Assembly (NCBI GenBank): GCA_014379905.1
Contig: JACMKX010000142.1
Coordinates: 1 to 64,000, forward strand
DNA from: Ferruginibacter sp.
GTDB lineage: Bacteria; Bacteroidota; Bacteroidia; Chitinophagales; Chitinophagaceae
Length of the DNA: 64,000 bases
Direction of reading: 5' to 3'
Positions 55,565 through 64,000 of this stretch are shown here, one piece after another (position 1 is the first letter of the stretch; each line of letters opens with the position of its first letter). Under the pieces are notes generated by a model. That model ran no database searches. It was not told the origin of the DNA and saw only the letters and a program-made list of their open reading frames with translations. The translations under genes and the position numbers were made by a program.

Positions 55565-56590
55565 ATGGACAATCGTACAGAAATAAGCTCCCTGGGTGAG
55601 TTTGGTTTAATAGACCATTTACTAAAAAACAATGAAATAAAAAATGCTACTACCATTTTGTCTGCAGGTGATGATGGAGCTGTAATTGACCAGTTTGGAA
55701 GACAAACGGTCATCTCTACAGATCTCTTACTGGAAGGCATACATTTTGACCTTAGCTATACCCCTCTTAAACATTTAGGTTATAAATCTGTGGTGGTAAA
55801 CCTGAGTGATATTTATGCGATGAACGCCACACCTACGCAAATTGTACTGAGTATTGCTTTTAGCAACAGGTTCAGCCTGGAAGCTTTGGAAGAATTTTAT
55901 GCCGGTGTGTATGCAGCCTGCGAACAATACGGGGTTGATTTGATAGGGGGTGATACCAGCACTTCTAAAAAAGGATTTGTGATAAGTGTTACGGCCATTG
56001 GCGAAGTGGCCCCGGATAACTTTGTAAAAAGAAGTGGTGCAAAATCCGGCGATCTTATTTGCGTAAGCGGTGAACTGGGGGGCGCTTTTCTTGGCCTAAC
56101 CTTACTGGAAAGAGAGCGAAAGATCTTTGAAGAAACCGGTGCCCAGCCTGACCTGGAAGGACAGGCATACATCGTTGGCCGTTTACTGAAACCCGAAGCA
56201 AGAAAAGACATCATTGAATATTTTGCTGAAGCCGAAATAAAACCAAGCAGTATGATGGACCTGAGCGATGGACTAAGCAGCGACATCATGCACATTTGCA
56301 AACAAAGCGAAGTAGGTTGTGTATTATATGAAGACAAGTTTCCTTTAAATGATGAGGCGAAGGCTTTTGCCTACAAACTACAGTTAGATCCTACGGCATG
56401 TGCCTTAAGTGGCGGGGAGGATTACGAATTATTGTTTACGGTAAGCCAGGATGATTATGAAAAAATTAAAACCAACCCTTCTGTCAGTATCATCGGGTAT
56501 GTAACCGATGCGGCAGAGGGAAAACAAATCATTACCCGGGGTGGAAATAAACACGAACTGGTTGCGCAGGGCTGGAATCATTTGAAATAA
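55565..56590 (+). CDS. thiL: Thiamine-monophosphate kinase
   Basis: A 341-residue ATP-dependent kinase making thiamine diphosphate from thiamine monophosphate. Typical motifs are LSAGDDGAVID (about 33-43), VISTDLLLEGIHFDL, VVVNLSDIYAMNATP (about 79-93), GGDTSTS (about 131-137), MDLSDGLSSD (about 233-242) and LSGGEDYELLF (about 281-291). The GH53 gene starts 5 bp after its stop, so the two are likely co-transcribed although unrelated in function. No TPP riboswitch was recognised upstream. Confidence 0.95.
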   Translation: MDNRTEISSLGEFGLIDHLLKNNEIKNATTILSAGDDGAVIDQFGRQTVISTDLLLEGIHFDLSYTPLKHLGYKSVVVNLSDIYAMNATPTQIVLSIAFSNRFSLEALEEFYAGVYAACEQYGVDLIGGDTSTSKKGFVISVTAIGEVAPDNFVKRSGAKSGDLICVSGELGGAFLGLTLLERERKIFEETGAQPDLEGQAYIVGRLLKPEARKDIIEYFAEAEIKPSSMMDLSDGLSSDIMHICKQSEVGCVLYEDKFPLNDEAKAFAYKLQLDPTACALSGGEDYELLFTVSQDDYEKIKTNPSVSIIGYVTDAAEGKQIITRGGNKHELVAQGWNHLK

Positions 56591-56595
56591 TTGTT

Positions 56596-57663
56596 ATGAA
56601 ACAAGCCAATGTCTTTATTTGGATGCTGCTTATTTTTTGTTCCTGTTCGAAATCGAAAGGAGCTGATCCAGTTATTACACTGGATACCCTGGAAATCAAA
56701 GCCGCCGATATGTCTTTTCTCCCGGAAGTAAGAGCAGCGGGGCTTGCCATAAAAAATGCAGCGGGCCAGCCAGAGGATATGTTGCAAACCCTGAAGCACA
56801 ATGGGGCTACCTGCATACGCCTGCGTTTATGGAAAGATCCTGCAACAGGCACTTCTTCCTTTAACACTGTAAAAGCTTTGTCGCAGGAAATTAAAAGTTT
56901 AGGCATGAAGGTTTGGATCTCAGTGCATTATTCTGATACATGGGCCGATCCCGGAAGCCAAATAAAACCCGCTGCCTGGAATGGTATTTCTTTTAATCAA
57001 TTAAAAGACAGTGTGTTTGTTTACACACAAAAAATAGCTAGAGAAATAAGCCCCGAATACATACAGATTGGCAATGAGATCAATAATGGTTTTTTGTATC
57101 CCGAAGGAAGCCGAAACAACCTTGCGCAAATGAAAGAATTGATTGCAGCAGGAACACAGGCTGTGCGAACTTTTTCGCCCGCCAGTAAAATAATGTTACA
57201 CTGCGCAGGTTATGATGTTGCTGAATATTTTTTTTCTACGTTACAAAATATCGATTACGATATCATGGCTGTGTCCTATTATCCTTTATGGCATGGCAAA
57301 AATTTAAACGATCTCAAAACATCGTTAACCAATCTTTCCAATATTAACAACAAGCCGGTGGTTATTGCAGAAACGGCTTATCCATTTACTTTTGGTTATA
57401 ATGATTACACCAACAATGTTATTGGAGACAACAGCCAGATCATTTCAACTTACCCCGCAAGCATTGAAGGACAGAAGAATTTTTTATCTCAATTGAAAAG
57501 CATTGTAAATGATATTCCAAGGGGAGCCGGCTTTTGTTATTGGGGTGCTGAGTGGGTATCGTTATATGGTGCAACATCCACAGCCGGTTCTTCCTGGGAA
57601 AACCAGGCGCTTTGGGGATTTGATAATAAAGCCCTGCCGGCGATACATGTTTTTAAAGACTGA
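56596..57663 (+). CDS. GH53 endo-beta-1,4-galactanase lipoprotein
   Basis: A 355-residue exported glycosidase that cleaves beta-1,4-galactan side chains of type I arabinogalactan or pectin. Signal MKQANVFIWMLLIFCSCSKSK; a Cys near 15-17 is probably lipidated. GH53 motifs are ATCIRLRLWKDP (about 71-82), VWISVHYSDTWADPG, the acid/base Glu161 in IQIGNEINNG and the nucleophile Glu259 in VVIAETAYPF, with GFCYWGAEWV near the end. Length agrees with single-domain GH53. It lies 5 bp downstream of thiL, and its 3' end overlaps the convergent MOSC gene by 11 bp. Confidence 0.94.
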   Translation: MKQANVFIWMLLIFCSCSKSKGADPVITLDTLEIKAADMSFLPEVRAAGLAIKNAAGQPEDMLQTLKHNGATCIRLRLWKDPATGTSSFNTVKALSQEIKSLGMKVWISVHYSDTWADPGSQIKPAAWNGISFNQLKDSVFVYTQKIAREISPEYIQIGNEINNGFLYPEGSRNNLAQMKELIAAGTQAVRTFSPASKIMLHCAGYDVAEYFFSTLQNIDYDIMAVSYYPLWHGKNLNDLKTSLTNLSNINNKPVVIAETAYPFTFGYNDYTNNVIGDNSQIISTYPASIEGQKNFLSQLKSIVNDIPRGAGFCYWGAEWVSLYGATSTAGSSWENQALWGFDNKALPAIHVFKD

Positions 57664-58486
57664 TTATTTTGCCGGCAGCAGCTGTTTCTATTATTATAAT
57701 TTCATCGCCAACACTGATTTTTCCGCCTGATTCGCAAATAATATTTTGCCCAAAACAAACTTTGTTGTTAATGGTTCTGTAACTAGCCAGCGTTTTTAAT
57801 GGTTCTTTACCTCTTTCGCCCGTTTGTTGATTGGTGGTAGTAACTGCACAACGGCCGCATAATTTTACCCCGTAAAAATTTGAATGGTTAATAGTGAAGT
57901 GCTTCATTGTATCTTCTGCAAAAGCGTTAGTTCCTGTAATAACAATATTTGGCCGGAAGCGGTCCATTGGAACCGCTATTTGCAACTTACTGTTAAGATC
58001 CTCCAGGGAGGCTTCGCTGACCAGGAGTATTGGATAGCCATCAGAAAAGCTGGTTATATCTTCGGCACTCAGCGCATAATCAGGATCTAATTTTCTTTTG
58101 CTTTCATCGGGCATATAAACAGCTTTACAACCGATCCCTAATTTTTGGGTGAACCATTTATTTATTGCCTCAGCTGCGTACTGTGCTTCGCAATAGTCAT
58201 CCCATACCCTTACGGTGATGGTTTCTTTTGCTGCAGGGTATAAAGGCAGCTTAATAACATCTTCGGGTTTGTTACAATGATACACTATAATTGAATCGAT
58301 ATTAATAGCCGTTTTTAGCAACGCCATTTGTGGATATGCTCTTTGCGTAAGAAATTCATTTTTTTCATCTACCAGCATCCAGCGACGGTCATGTTCCAAA
58401 CCACGCCGTGTTATTGCAGAAGCATTTAATTCAATTCCCCCGAGAGATTTTATGGGATAAATGTATATGGCTGAAATACGTGTCAT
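57653..58486 (-). CDS. MOSC-domain protein (YcbX-like)
   Basis: A 277-residue protein. N-terminal MOSC_N domain (about 1-120) with AIYIYPIKSLGGIEL and ARWMLVD-like DRRWMLVD. C-terminal MOSC domain (about 130-270) with RFRPNIVITGTNAFAED, the conserved Cys in CGRCAVTTTNQQTG (about 210-223) and VCFGQNIICESGGKISVGDEI. Relatives bind molybdenum cofactor; YcbX acts with an electron donor in detoxifying N-hydroxylated base analogues. Here that is only inferred. Convergent with GH53. Confidence 0.88.
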   Translation of the reverse strand: MTRISAIYIYPIKSLGGIELNASAITRRGLEHDRRWMLVDEKNEFLTQRAYPQMALLKTAINIDSIIVYHCNKPEDVIKLPLYPAAKETITVRVWDDYCEAQYAAEAINKWFTQKLGIGCKAVYMPDESKRKLDPDYALSAEDITSFSDGYPILLVSEASLEDLNSKLQIAVPMDRFRPNIVITGTNAFAEDTMKHFTINHSNFYGVKLCGRCAVTTTNQQTGERGKEPLKTLASYRTINNKVCFGQNIICESGGKISVGDEIIIIETAAAGKIISL

Positions 58487-58586
58487 TCGTTTTTTTGGTG
58501 CTGGTAAATTAAGTATATCGCTTAGCTTTGAATATAGATTTTTAATAAGGCCGCACTATGGTAATATTAAATTAAACAATTCAATT

Positions 58587-59219
58587 ATGAATGTCAAAAT
58601 ATTTGCAGCTATTGTCATAATACTATTTACAGTTAGTTGCAACAGTAATCCCGGAACCCCGGCATCTCCTGTAACCGACAAAGATACTTTGGTAATATCT
58701 CCTGCAATAATAATTGATAAAGACAGTCTCCTTACTGCAACCGGTAAACAAATACTGGTTTTTTTAAAAAGCAAACAATACGATAGCCTTGTCACGTATT
58801 TTTCGCCGACAGACAGTGTTCATTTTTCGCCTTATGGATTCATTGGAAGCGGTGGCCAAACTTTGAGCGCCCATGATTTTGCAACCCTGCTGATTAACAA
58901 TAAAATTGTAAACTGGGGCGAATTCGACGGAAGCGGTGATCCTATCCATCTTACACTAAAACAATACATAGAGAAGTTTGTTTATAATGCCGATTTTCTA
59001 AATGCAGACAGATCAGCTATCGATTCTTTTATTGGAACGGGTAATTCGGTCAATACCCTAAAAAAGGTTTATCCCAACAGCCGTTTTATCGAATATTATT
59101 TTCCAGGTTTCGACAAAAAATATGGCGGTATGGACTGGACCAGTCTCCGGCTTGTATTTAAAGAGCAAAATGAGAGATATTATGTTATCGCTTTAGTACA
59201 CGATCAATGGACCATTTAA
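58587..59219 (+). CDS. Putative lipoprotein of unknown function
   Basis: A 210-residue lipoprotein. The ATG at 58587 (MNVKIFAAIVIILFTVSC) is chosen over an upstream in-frame start that overlaps the divergent MOSC gene. TVSC is the lipobox; a Ser/Thr/Asp linker follows. The mature domain (about 45-210) has a cystatin/NTF2-like alternation with GKQILVFLKSKQYDSLVTYFSP and, at the end, MDWTSLRLVFKEQNERYYVIALVHDQWTI. Related lipoproteins of unknown role occur in this phylum. It precedes the S41 gene by about 75 bp. Confidence 0.65.
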   Translation: MNVKIFAAIVIILFTVSCNSNPGTPASPVTDKDTLVISPAIIIDKDSLLTATGKQILVFLKSKQYDSLVTYFSPTDSVHFSPYGFIGSGGQTLSAHDFATLLINNKIVNWGEFDGSGDPIHLTLKQYIEKFVYNADFLNADRSAIDSFIGTGNSVNTLKKVYPNSRFIEYYFPGFDKKYGGMDWTSLRLVFKEQNERYYVIALVHDQWTI

Positions 59220-59293
59220 AGAAATTATAACAACCCATTCGTAACGGGCCGCTTGCTGCTTAGCCAAATAGCTTTAATTTAGTTCGATCTGTT

Positions 59294-60802
59294 ATGAAAA
59301 GATTTTTACCGGTCATTTTATTTTCACTCGTTTCACTGCTGCTGTTTTCCTGCGCCGGTACAAAAAATTATTCTCCTGCAACAAAATATCCTCAAAAATC
59401 TTTAAGGAAAGATTATAGCCTGCTCCGGCAAATACTGGAAAAAAAACATCCTTCCCTGTATTGGTACACTCCGCAGGATAGCATGAATTTTTACTTTGAC
59501 CACTACTATGCTGCTATTAAAGACAGTATGACCGAGCAGCAGTTTACCTGGCATATTTTAGCACCACTGGTAGATAAAATCAACTGCGGCCACACCAGTG
59601 TAGGCAGCAGCAAGACATACCGTAAATGGGTGCAGGGAAAAACACTTCCTTCCTTTCCTTTATATTTTAAAGTTTGGGGCGATACTATGGCGGTTAGCGG
59701 GAACCTGAACCGAAGAGATAGTATTTTTAAACGGGGAACCATTGTTACAGCTGTAAATGGGTTAACCACAAAACAGCTCATTGACAGGATTTTTAATTAC
59801 CTCCCTCAGGATGGCTACGCCAATAATCTTAATTATATCCGGTTGAGTGCTAATTTTCCTTATTATCATCGCAATATTTTTGGCCTTAGCACTAAATACA
59901 AAGTGACTTACCTGGATAGTAGGGGTGTAGAAAAAACAACGGCAGTTCCTTTGTGGGCACCGGTTCGGGATACCACTAAAAGACCAGCCGACAGTATTAA
60001 AAGGCCTAGGGAACCAAGGCCGCCAAAAATTCCTAAAGAAAAAAGGCTGGAGTCGCTGCGGTCTTTTAAACTAGACAGTTCCGGCTTAATGGCAACTATG
60101 ACGTTGAATACTTTCAGCAACGGAAAGCTGCGCTCTTTTTTTAGAAGTTCTTTTAAAAAAATGCGGCAGCAAAATATTCCGAATTTAATTTTAGATGTTC
60201 GCAGCAATGGCGGCGGAAAAGTGATGAACTCAACACTGCTTACAAAATACCTTAGCCGTACCCCCTTCAAAGTAGCCGACTCTGTTTATGCGGTTAGCCG
60301 AGGCGTTGGTCCTTATGGAAAATACGTAAAGGGAGGTTTTTTCAATTCGATAGAAATGTTCTTTATCAGCAAAAAGAAAAAAGACGGCAACTATCATATC
60401 GGCCACCTGGAAAGAAAACTGTACAAGCCGAAAAATAAAAATCATTACGATGGTAAAGTGTATGTGCTAATTAACGGCCCCAGCTTTTCTGCTACAAGCC
60501 TTGTATGTAATGTTCTTAAGGGACAAAAAGATGTTTTATTGGTGGGTGAAGAAACCGGTGGCGGCTGGCATGGCAACAGTGGTATTATGATACCGGACAT
60601 TAAATTGCCGCACACAAAAACTACGGTGCGGCTTCCGTTGTTTCGGCTTGTTCAATATAATCATATTCCAAAAACCGGAACAGGAGTGGTGCCTGACTGG
60701 TATATTGGGACAAGTTATGATGCGCTGTTAAAAGGGTATGATCATAAGATGAGAGAGGTGAGGGATCGGATTATAAAGGATGCTTCTTCCGCAACAAAAT
60801 GA
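59294..60802 (+). CDS. S41-family (Ctp/tricorn-like) serine protease lipoprotein
   Basis: A 502-residue exported protease. Signal MKRFLPVILFSLVSLLLFSC with LFSC lipobox. A helical N-terminal part (about 40-110), a PDZ-like domain (about 115-190, RGTIVTAVNGLTTKQLIDR) and the S41 peptidase domain (about 240-480) with DVRSNGGG, YVLINGPSFSATSLVCNVLKG (catalytic Ser in PSFSAT) and VGEETGGGWHGNSG. The usual Lys/Gln partners lie in this last block. A charged Pro/Lys-rich loop (about 230-255) sits between PDZ and protease domains. Its stop is directly adjacent to the stop of the convergent nitrilase gene. Confidence 0.88.
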   Translation: MKRFLPVILFSLVSLLLFSCAGTKNYSPATKYPQKSLRKDYSLLRQILEKKHPSLYWYTPQDSMNFYFDHYYAAIKDSMTEQQFTWHILAPLVDKINCGHTSVGSSKTYRKWVQGKTLPSFPLYFKVWGDTMAVSGNLNRRDSIFKRGTIVTAVNGLTTKQLIDRIFNYLPQDGYANNLNYIRLSANFPYYHRNIFGLSTKYKVTYLDSRGVEKTTAVPLWAPVRDTTKRPADSIKRPREPRPPKIPKEKRLESLRSFKLDSSGLMATMTLNTFSNGKLRSFFRSSFKKMRQQNIPNLILDVRSNGGGKVMNSTLLTKYLSRTPFKVADSVYAVSRGVGPYGKYVKGGFFNSIEMFFISKKKKDGNYHIGHLERKLYKPKNKNHYDGKVYVLINGPSFSATSLVCNVLKGQKDVLLVGEETGGGWHGNSGIMIPDIKLPHTKTTVRLPLFRLVQYNHIPKTGTGVVPDWYIGTSYDALLKGYDHKMREVRDRIIKDASSATK

Positions 60803-61603
60803 TTATACATCAATCTTAAACTCATCCCCGTCTCTCCAAAAAGGAAATTTATTTCTCACATTTTCCAAATGTTCTTTTTGGAGGGTAATGGTAAAAATAT
60901 CTTCTTCGTCTGCCATATGGTACAGCACTTCACCCAAAGGATCTATCACCATACTATTGCCGCTATGGTAAATATCGTTGCCGTCTTTTCCTACCCGGTT
61001 CACGCCAATAACATAACATTGGTTTTCAATGGCGCGGGCGCACAATAAGGTTTTCCAGGCATGGCTGCGGCGCTCGGGCCAGTTGGCTACGTATATCAAT
61101 ACATCGTATTCAGGCAAGTTTTCGCCGGCTTCATTCACATTATTTTGCTGTCGGGCCCATACAGGAAAACGAAGGTCATAACAAACCTGCAGGTTTATTT
61201 TCCAGCCCTTTACAGACGCAATGGTTCTTTTATTGCCCGCTGTGTAAAACTTGTCTTCACCCCCAAAAGCAAAGCGGTGGCGTTTATCATAAATGCCATA
61301 TTGCCCGTTGGGCAGCATCCAGATAAAGCGGTTAAAGAACTTATCTCCTTCTTTTATGATTACACTGCCAGCCAACACAATTCTATAGTGGGCACTCATC
61401 TCTTTCATCCAGCTCACTGTTTCACCATTCATAGTTTCTGCCAGTGCTTCCGGACGCATACTAAAACCTGTACTAAACATTTCGGGGAGCAATACAACTT
61501 CTGCAGATTGCTCAAGGTTACGCAGTTTGTCTTCCAGCATTCGCAGGTTGGCGGTTTTATTTTCCCAATGTAGATCTGTTTGTATAGTGGTGATAGTTAG
61601 CAT
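60803..61603 (-). CDS. Nitrilase-superfamily amidohydrolase (omega-amidase-like)
   Basis: A 266-residue C-N hydrolase. The Glu-Lys-Cys triad is visible: Glu41 in VVLLPEMFSTGF, Lys in GIYDKRHRFAFGGED (about 110-124), and Cys in NLQVCYDLRFPVWAR (about 143-157). ENQCYVIGVNRVGKDG is a further family block. It resembles E. coli YafV and mammalian Nit2, which hydrolyse alpha-ketoglutaramate. No signal. There are 0 bp between its stop and that of the S41 protease gene. Confidence 0.93.
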   Translation of the reverse strand: MLTITTIQTDLHWENKTANLRMLEDKLRNLEQSAEVVLLPEMFSTGFSMRPEALAETMNGETVSWMKEMSAHYRIVLAGSVIIKEGDKFFNRFIWMLPNGQYGIYDKRHRFAFGGEDKFYTAGNKRTIASVKGWKINLQVCYDLRFPVWARQQNNVNEAGENLPEYDVLIYVANWPERRSHAWKTLLCARAIENQCYVIGVNRVGKDGNDIYHSGNSMVIDPLGEVLYHMADEEDIFTITLQKEHLENVRNKFPFWRDGDEFKIDV

Positions 61604-61958
61604 TCTTTTATCGTGCTTTTGTTTTAATTAAATGCCCTTTATTTCTTACGAAAGATACCCAGGATAATTAAAAAAAACAGGTTTCTCCCTTTTTCCTGCA
61701 ATAATGCTGCTAAAAATATTTAAATAGCCTGCTGTCTATAACCCTATTTCATTGGTAGTTTTCCCCTATTTCATCCGTTAAAAAGCCCTGCAAAAAGCGG
61801 CGGTTATACCAGTAGCATTTTTAATATTTCTTAGAAGATTTGTAATGCCGCCGCTTCATTTGGGGCAAAGCAGCGTTTGGCCGTTGCTAACCGAAAGCAC
61901 TGATCGTTATACCAACCATTTTAAACCGTTCCAACAAAGGAGCACAAAACTAAAAGTT
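61604..61958. other. Intergenic region before ssb
   Basis: About 355 bp between divergent genes. No tRNA, riboswitch or small gene with a sound start was seen. An in-frame extension of ssb reaches 61845 but its 38 added residues (MPPLHLGQSSVWPL) do not resemble SSB. AAAGGAG at 61936-61942 is too far from the ATG to be a strong ribosome-binding site. Confidence 0.45.
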
Positions 61959-62303
61959 ATGTTCGCATTAAAAAACAAAGTTCAGCTGATTGGAAATTTA
62001 GGCAATGCACCAGATGTGCGCACTATTGATAGCGGCAGGAAACTGGCCCGTTTTTCTGTGGCCACCAATGAAAACTACACAAACTCACAGGGCCAGAAAA
62101 TTAAAGAAACCCAGTGGCATAACCTTGTAGCCTGGGGCAAAGTGGCCGAAATAGTGGAGAAATATTTAATCAAAGGGTCTGAAGTAGTAATTGAAGGTAA
62201 ACTCATCAGCCACAGTTATACAGACAAAGAAGGAAATAAAAAATATGTGACGGAAGTGGAGGTGAACGAATTGCTGATGCTGGGGAGTAAGCCAAAAGCT
62301 TGA
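61959..62303 (+). CDS. ssb: Single-stranded DNA-binding protein, short form without acidic tail
   Basis: A 114-residue SSB. The ATG at 61959 (MFALKNKVQLIGNLGNAPD) fits the family start. The OB fold is complete: KLARFSVATNENYTNSQGQKIKETQWHNLVAWGKVAEIVEKYLIKGSEVVIEGKL in several strands, then YVTEVEVNELLMLG. The protein ends at GSKPKA, with no flexible linker and no DDDIPF-type acidic tip, which in other SSBs recruits repair and replication partners. So it may be a second SSB used in DNA uptake or by mobile elements, not the replication SSB. Confidence 0.9.
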   Translation: MFALKNKVQLIGNLGNAPDVRTIDSGRKLARFSVATNENYTNSQGQKIKETQWHNLVAWGKVAEIVEKYLIKGSEVVIEGKLISHSYTDKEGNKKYVTEVEVNELLMLGSKPKA

Positions 62304-62361
62304 TTGGTAAGTGAGAAAGCGGATGCAGGATGTTTTTAAAAACGAAATTTTTTCCCGGTTT

Positions 62362-62385
62362 CGGATATAAAAATATCCGCATCCT
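62362..62385 (+). terminator. Weak hairpin after ssb
   Basis: CGGATAT (62362-62368) and ATATCCG (62373-62379) pair around AAAA, then CATCCTTTT follows. The stem is short; termination would be partial. Confidence 0.4.
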
Positions 62386-62469
62386 TTTATTAAGTGAATC
62401 CATGTTATTTTTGAAAGAAATTGATGGCTCTCCCATCTACACCTCTTTTTAAAGCACCGGACATTAATC

Positions 62470-64000
62470 ATGAATATTGATAGTATAGAACGCAACGAAC
62501 TCTTTGACCTGGCTTTTGGTTTTGTAACAGAAACCAGCGAAAATATTTTTCTTACCGGTAAAGCTGGTACAGGCAAGACAACTTTTTTGAAATATTTAAA
62601 AGAGCTTTGTGCTAAAAATATTGTTGTAGCCGCTCCAACGGGCGTTGCCGCCATTAACGCCGGCGGGGTTACATTACATAGTTTGTTTCAATTGCCCTTT
62701 CATCCTTTTATACCTACAAAGGCTGGCAAGGATGAATTGCTGGGTAAAATGAAATTCAACAAACAGCGCCAGCAACTGCTGCGTAAAATGGAGTTGCTGG
62801 TTATTGATGAAATCAGTATGGTGAGGGCCGATACGATGGATGCCATTGATACCCTATTGCGTTCTGTAAGACGCAATCACCATACTCCTTTTGGCGGAGT
62901 TCAGTTATTGTGCATTGGCGATCTGTATCAATTGCCTCCTGTGGCAAAAAATGAAGAATGGAATATCATGCAGGAATATTACGCCTCTCCTTTCTTTTTT
63001 GATAGCCTTGTTGTGCAGGAGCAAATGCCACTCTTAATTGAGCTTAATAAGATATACCGCCAAAAAGAAGATTCATTTGTACGGCTGCTTAACAAGGTTA
63101 GAAACAATGCTATGGGTGCGGATGATTTTGAAGACCTGCATATACGGTACAATCCAGATTTCCGGCCGGGCTATGATGAAAAATATATTACCCTTACATC
63201 TCACAACAACCAGGCAGACCAAATTAATAACCGGGAGATCAATAAACTATTCAATGCGCCTTTTACTTACAAGGCCGAAGTGGAAAATGATTTTCCGGAA
63301 CATATGTTTCCTGCAGAGAAAGAACTGGTATTGAAAGAGGGAGCGCAGGTTATGTTTTTGAAAAATGATACGATTCAACGAAAATATTTTAATGGCAAGA
63401 TCGGTGTTGTTAAATCCCTGGAAGATGATAAGATTTTAGTAGACGCTGATGGCGAAAATATTTATGTAGGCAAAGAAACCTGGGAAAATAGCCGGTACAT
63501 CCTTAACCGGGGAAATGGAAAACTGGAGCAGGAAACGTTGGGCACATTTACGCAATTCCCTTTACGGCTGGCCTGGGCTATCACCATTCATAAAAGCCAG
63601 GGGCTTACATTTGAAAAAGTGATGATTGATGCCGGTGGGGCTTTCAGCAGCGGCCAGGTATATGTAGCGCTCAGCCGCTGCACAAGTCTTGACGGAATAG
63701 TTTTGCTGTCTAAAATTTCTGCCGCAGCAATACTTAGCAACGATAATGTTGTAAAAGGTCAGCAGGCTTTAACGCATAAAGGCTCCTTACCGGAAAGATT
63801 TGCTGGTGCCAGGCTGGTTTTTACACAGCAACTATTAGAACATATTTTTTCGTTTGCAGACATTAATACCAGTTTTAATTTCCTGCTGCACGAAGTAAAA
63901 CGCTATAGTGAAAAATTAAATAGAGATGGGATTGAGAGTATGCTTCAAAATCAGCAGCAGTTTTTAAATGATAAAGCTGTGGGTGAAAAATTCATCGGTC
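62470..64000 (+). CDS. Pif1/RecD-like AAA helicase, 3' end beyond the window
   Basis: At least 510 residues of a superfamily 1 helicase; the frame is open at base 64000. Start ATG 62470 (MNIDSIERNELFDLAFGFV). Walker A is GKAGTGKT (30-37), then VVAAPTGVAAINAGGVTLHSLF, Walker B LLVIDEISMV (about 112-121) and GGVQLLCIGDLYQLPPV (about 140-156). The C-terminal half of the motor has LAWAITIHKSQGLTFEKV and VYVALSRCTSLDGI. In the Bacteroidota this type often carries a further C-terminal HTH/HRDC region, which would be outside the window. It probably acts in DNA repair or replication restart. Confidence 0.92.
   Translation, partial: MNIDSIERNELFDLAFGFVTETSENIFLTGKAGTGKTTFLKYLKELCAKNIVVAAPTGVAAINAGGVTLHSLFQLPFHPFIPTKAGKDELLGKMKFNKQRQQLLRKMELLVIDEISMVRADTMDAIDTLLRSVRRNHHTPFGGVQLLCIGDLYQLPPVAKNEEWNIMQEYYASPFFFDSLVVQEQMPLLIELNKIYRQKEDSFVRLLNKVRNNAMGADDFEDLHIRYNPDFRPGYDEKYITLTSHNNQADQINNREINKLFNAPFTYKAEVENDFPEHMFPAEKELVLKEGAQVMFLKNDTIQRKYFNGKIGVVKSLEDDKILVDADGENIYVGKETWENSRYILNRGNGKLEQETLGTFTQFPLRLAWAITIHKSQGLTFEKVMIDAGGAFSSGQVYVALSRCTSLDGIVLLSKISAAAILSNDNVVKGQQALTHKGSLPERFAGARLVFTQQLLEHIFSFADINTSFNFLLHEVKRYSEKLNRDGIESMLQNQQQFLNDKAVGEKFIG

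Noticed and set aside
1-64000. tRNA, rRNA, CRISPR, insertion sequence, prophage or origin
   Set aside because: I looked in every gap for cloverleaf patterns, regularly spaced repeats, transposase or integrase motifs, and found none. The holin-like and ORF6N genes stand alone without other phage genes.

Overview
The window looks like chromosomal DNA of a Bacteroidota, most likely a Chitinophagaceae-type genome. The base composition is AT-rich. Several promoters carry the Bacteroidota -7 box TAnnTTTG and there are few Shine-Dalgarno sequences. Rho has the long charged N-terminal insert, many lipoproteins end their signal in a (S/A)C lipobox, and two proteins carry type IX secretion (Por) sorting-domain remnants. 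The family-level assignment is inference. No rRNA, tRNA, CRISPR array, integrase or transposase was found.

Layout. 0.6-10 kb (mostly minus strand): a SNF2 helicase with two SWIM zinc fingers, comB, an SRPBCC protein, gcvT, and a padR-pspC envelope-stress pair with short direct repeats around padR. 10-15.9 kb: a lipoprotein, an ORF6N-domain regulator containing a perfect 43-bp palindrome, feoB, and a kelch-like surface protein. 16-19 kb: an M28 peptidase, an IPExxxVDY-like protein, a pterin dehydratase and the CtlX-type hydrolase. 19-24.6 kb: a GH5 glycosidase, an L,D-transpeptidase, a decayed FG-GAP/T9SS pseudogene and an AraC regulator. 24.6-28.8 kb: a selenium unit, mnmH - secreted coiled-coil protein - selD, with a paralogue of the secreted protein just upstream. 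28.9-36.7 kb: rho, a beta-helix surface protein, an AlkD-like protein, a YihY-family protein, and a small envelope operon (YtxH / holin-like / unknown). 36.7-43.9 kb: an enoyl-CoA hydratase with paaZ, lipoproteins including a Kazal-domain one, adk, an aminotransferase, and an unlisted 41-aa cysteine-rich lipoprotein. 43.9-55.4 kb: two glycosyltransferases, an inositol-phosphatase-family protein, then an alpha-2-macroglobulin gene with pbpC downstream; pbpC is split by one in-frame TAA. 55.5-64 kb: thiL with a GH53 galactanase gene, a MOSC protein, a lipoprotein, an S41 protease, a nitrilase-family amidase, a short SSB, and a Pif1/RecD-like helicase running off the end.

How the genes fit together. 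SelD supplies selenophosphate, which MnmH uses to make 2-selenouridine in tRNA. No selA or selB lies in this window, so tRNA selenation is the only selenium use visible here. PaaZ and the hydratase belong to aerobic phenylacetyl-CoA breakdown. GH5 and GH53 point to plant-polysaccharide use. Alpha-2-macroglobulin plus PBP1C is a known periplasmic defence/repair pair, here with the PBP apparently broken.

The most unusual signal is the ORF6N gene. Its coding sequence holds a perfect 21-bp-arm inverted repeat. A 29-bp inverted repeat about 75 bp upstream of the start is a diverged copy of its core, and two of the changed base pairs are compensated on both arms. This suggests either a self-derived operator or a mobile or structured palindrome.
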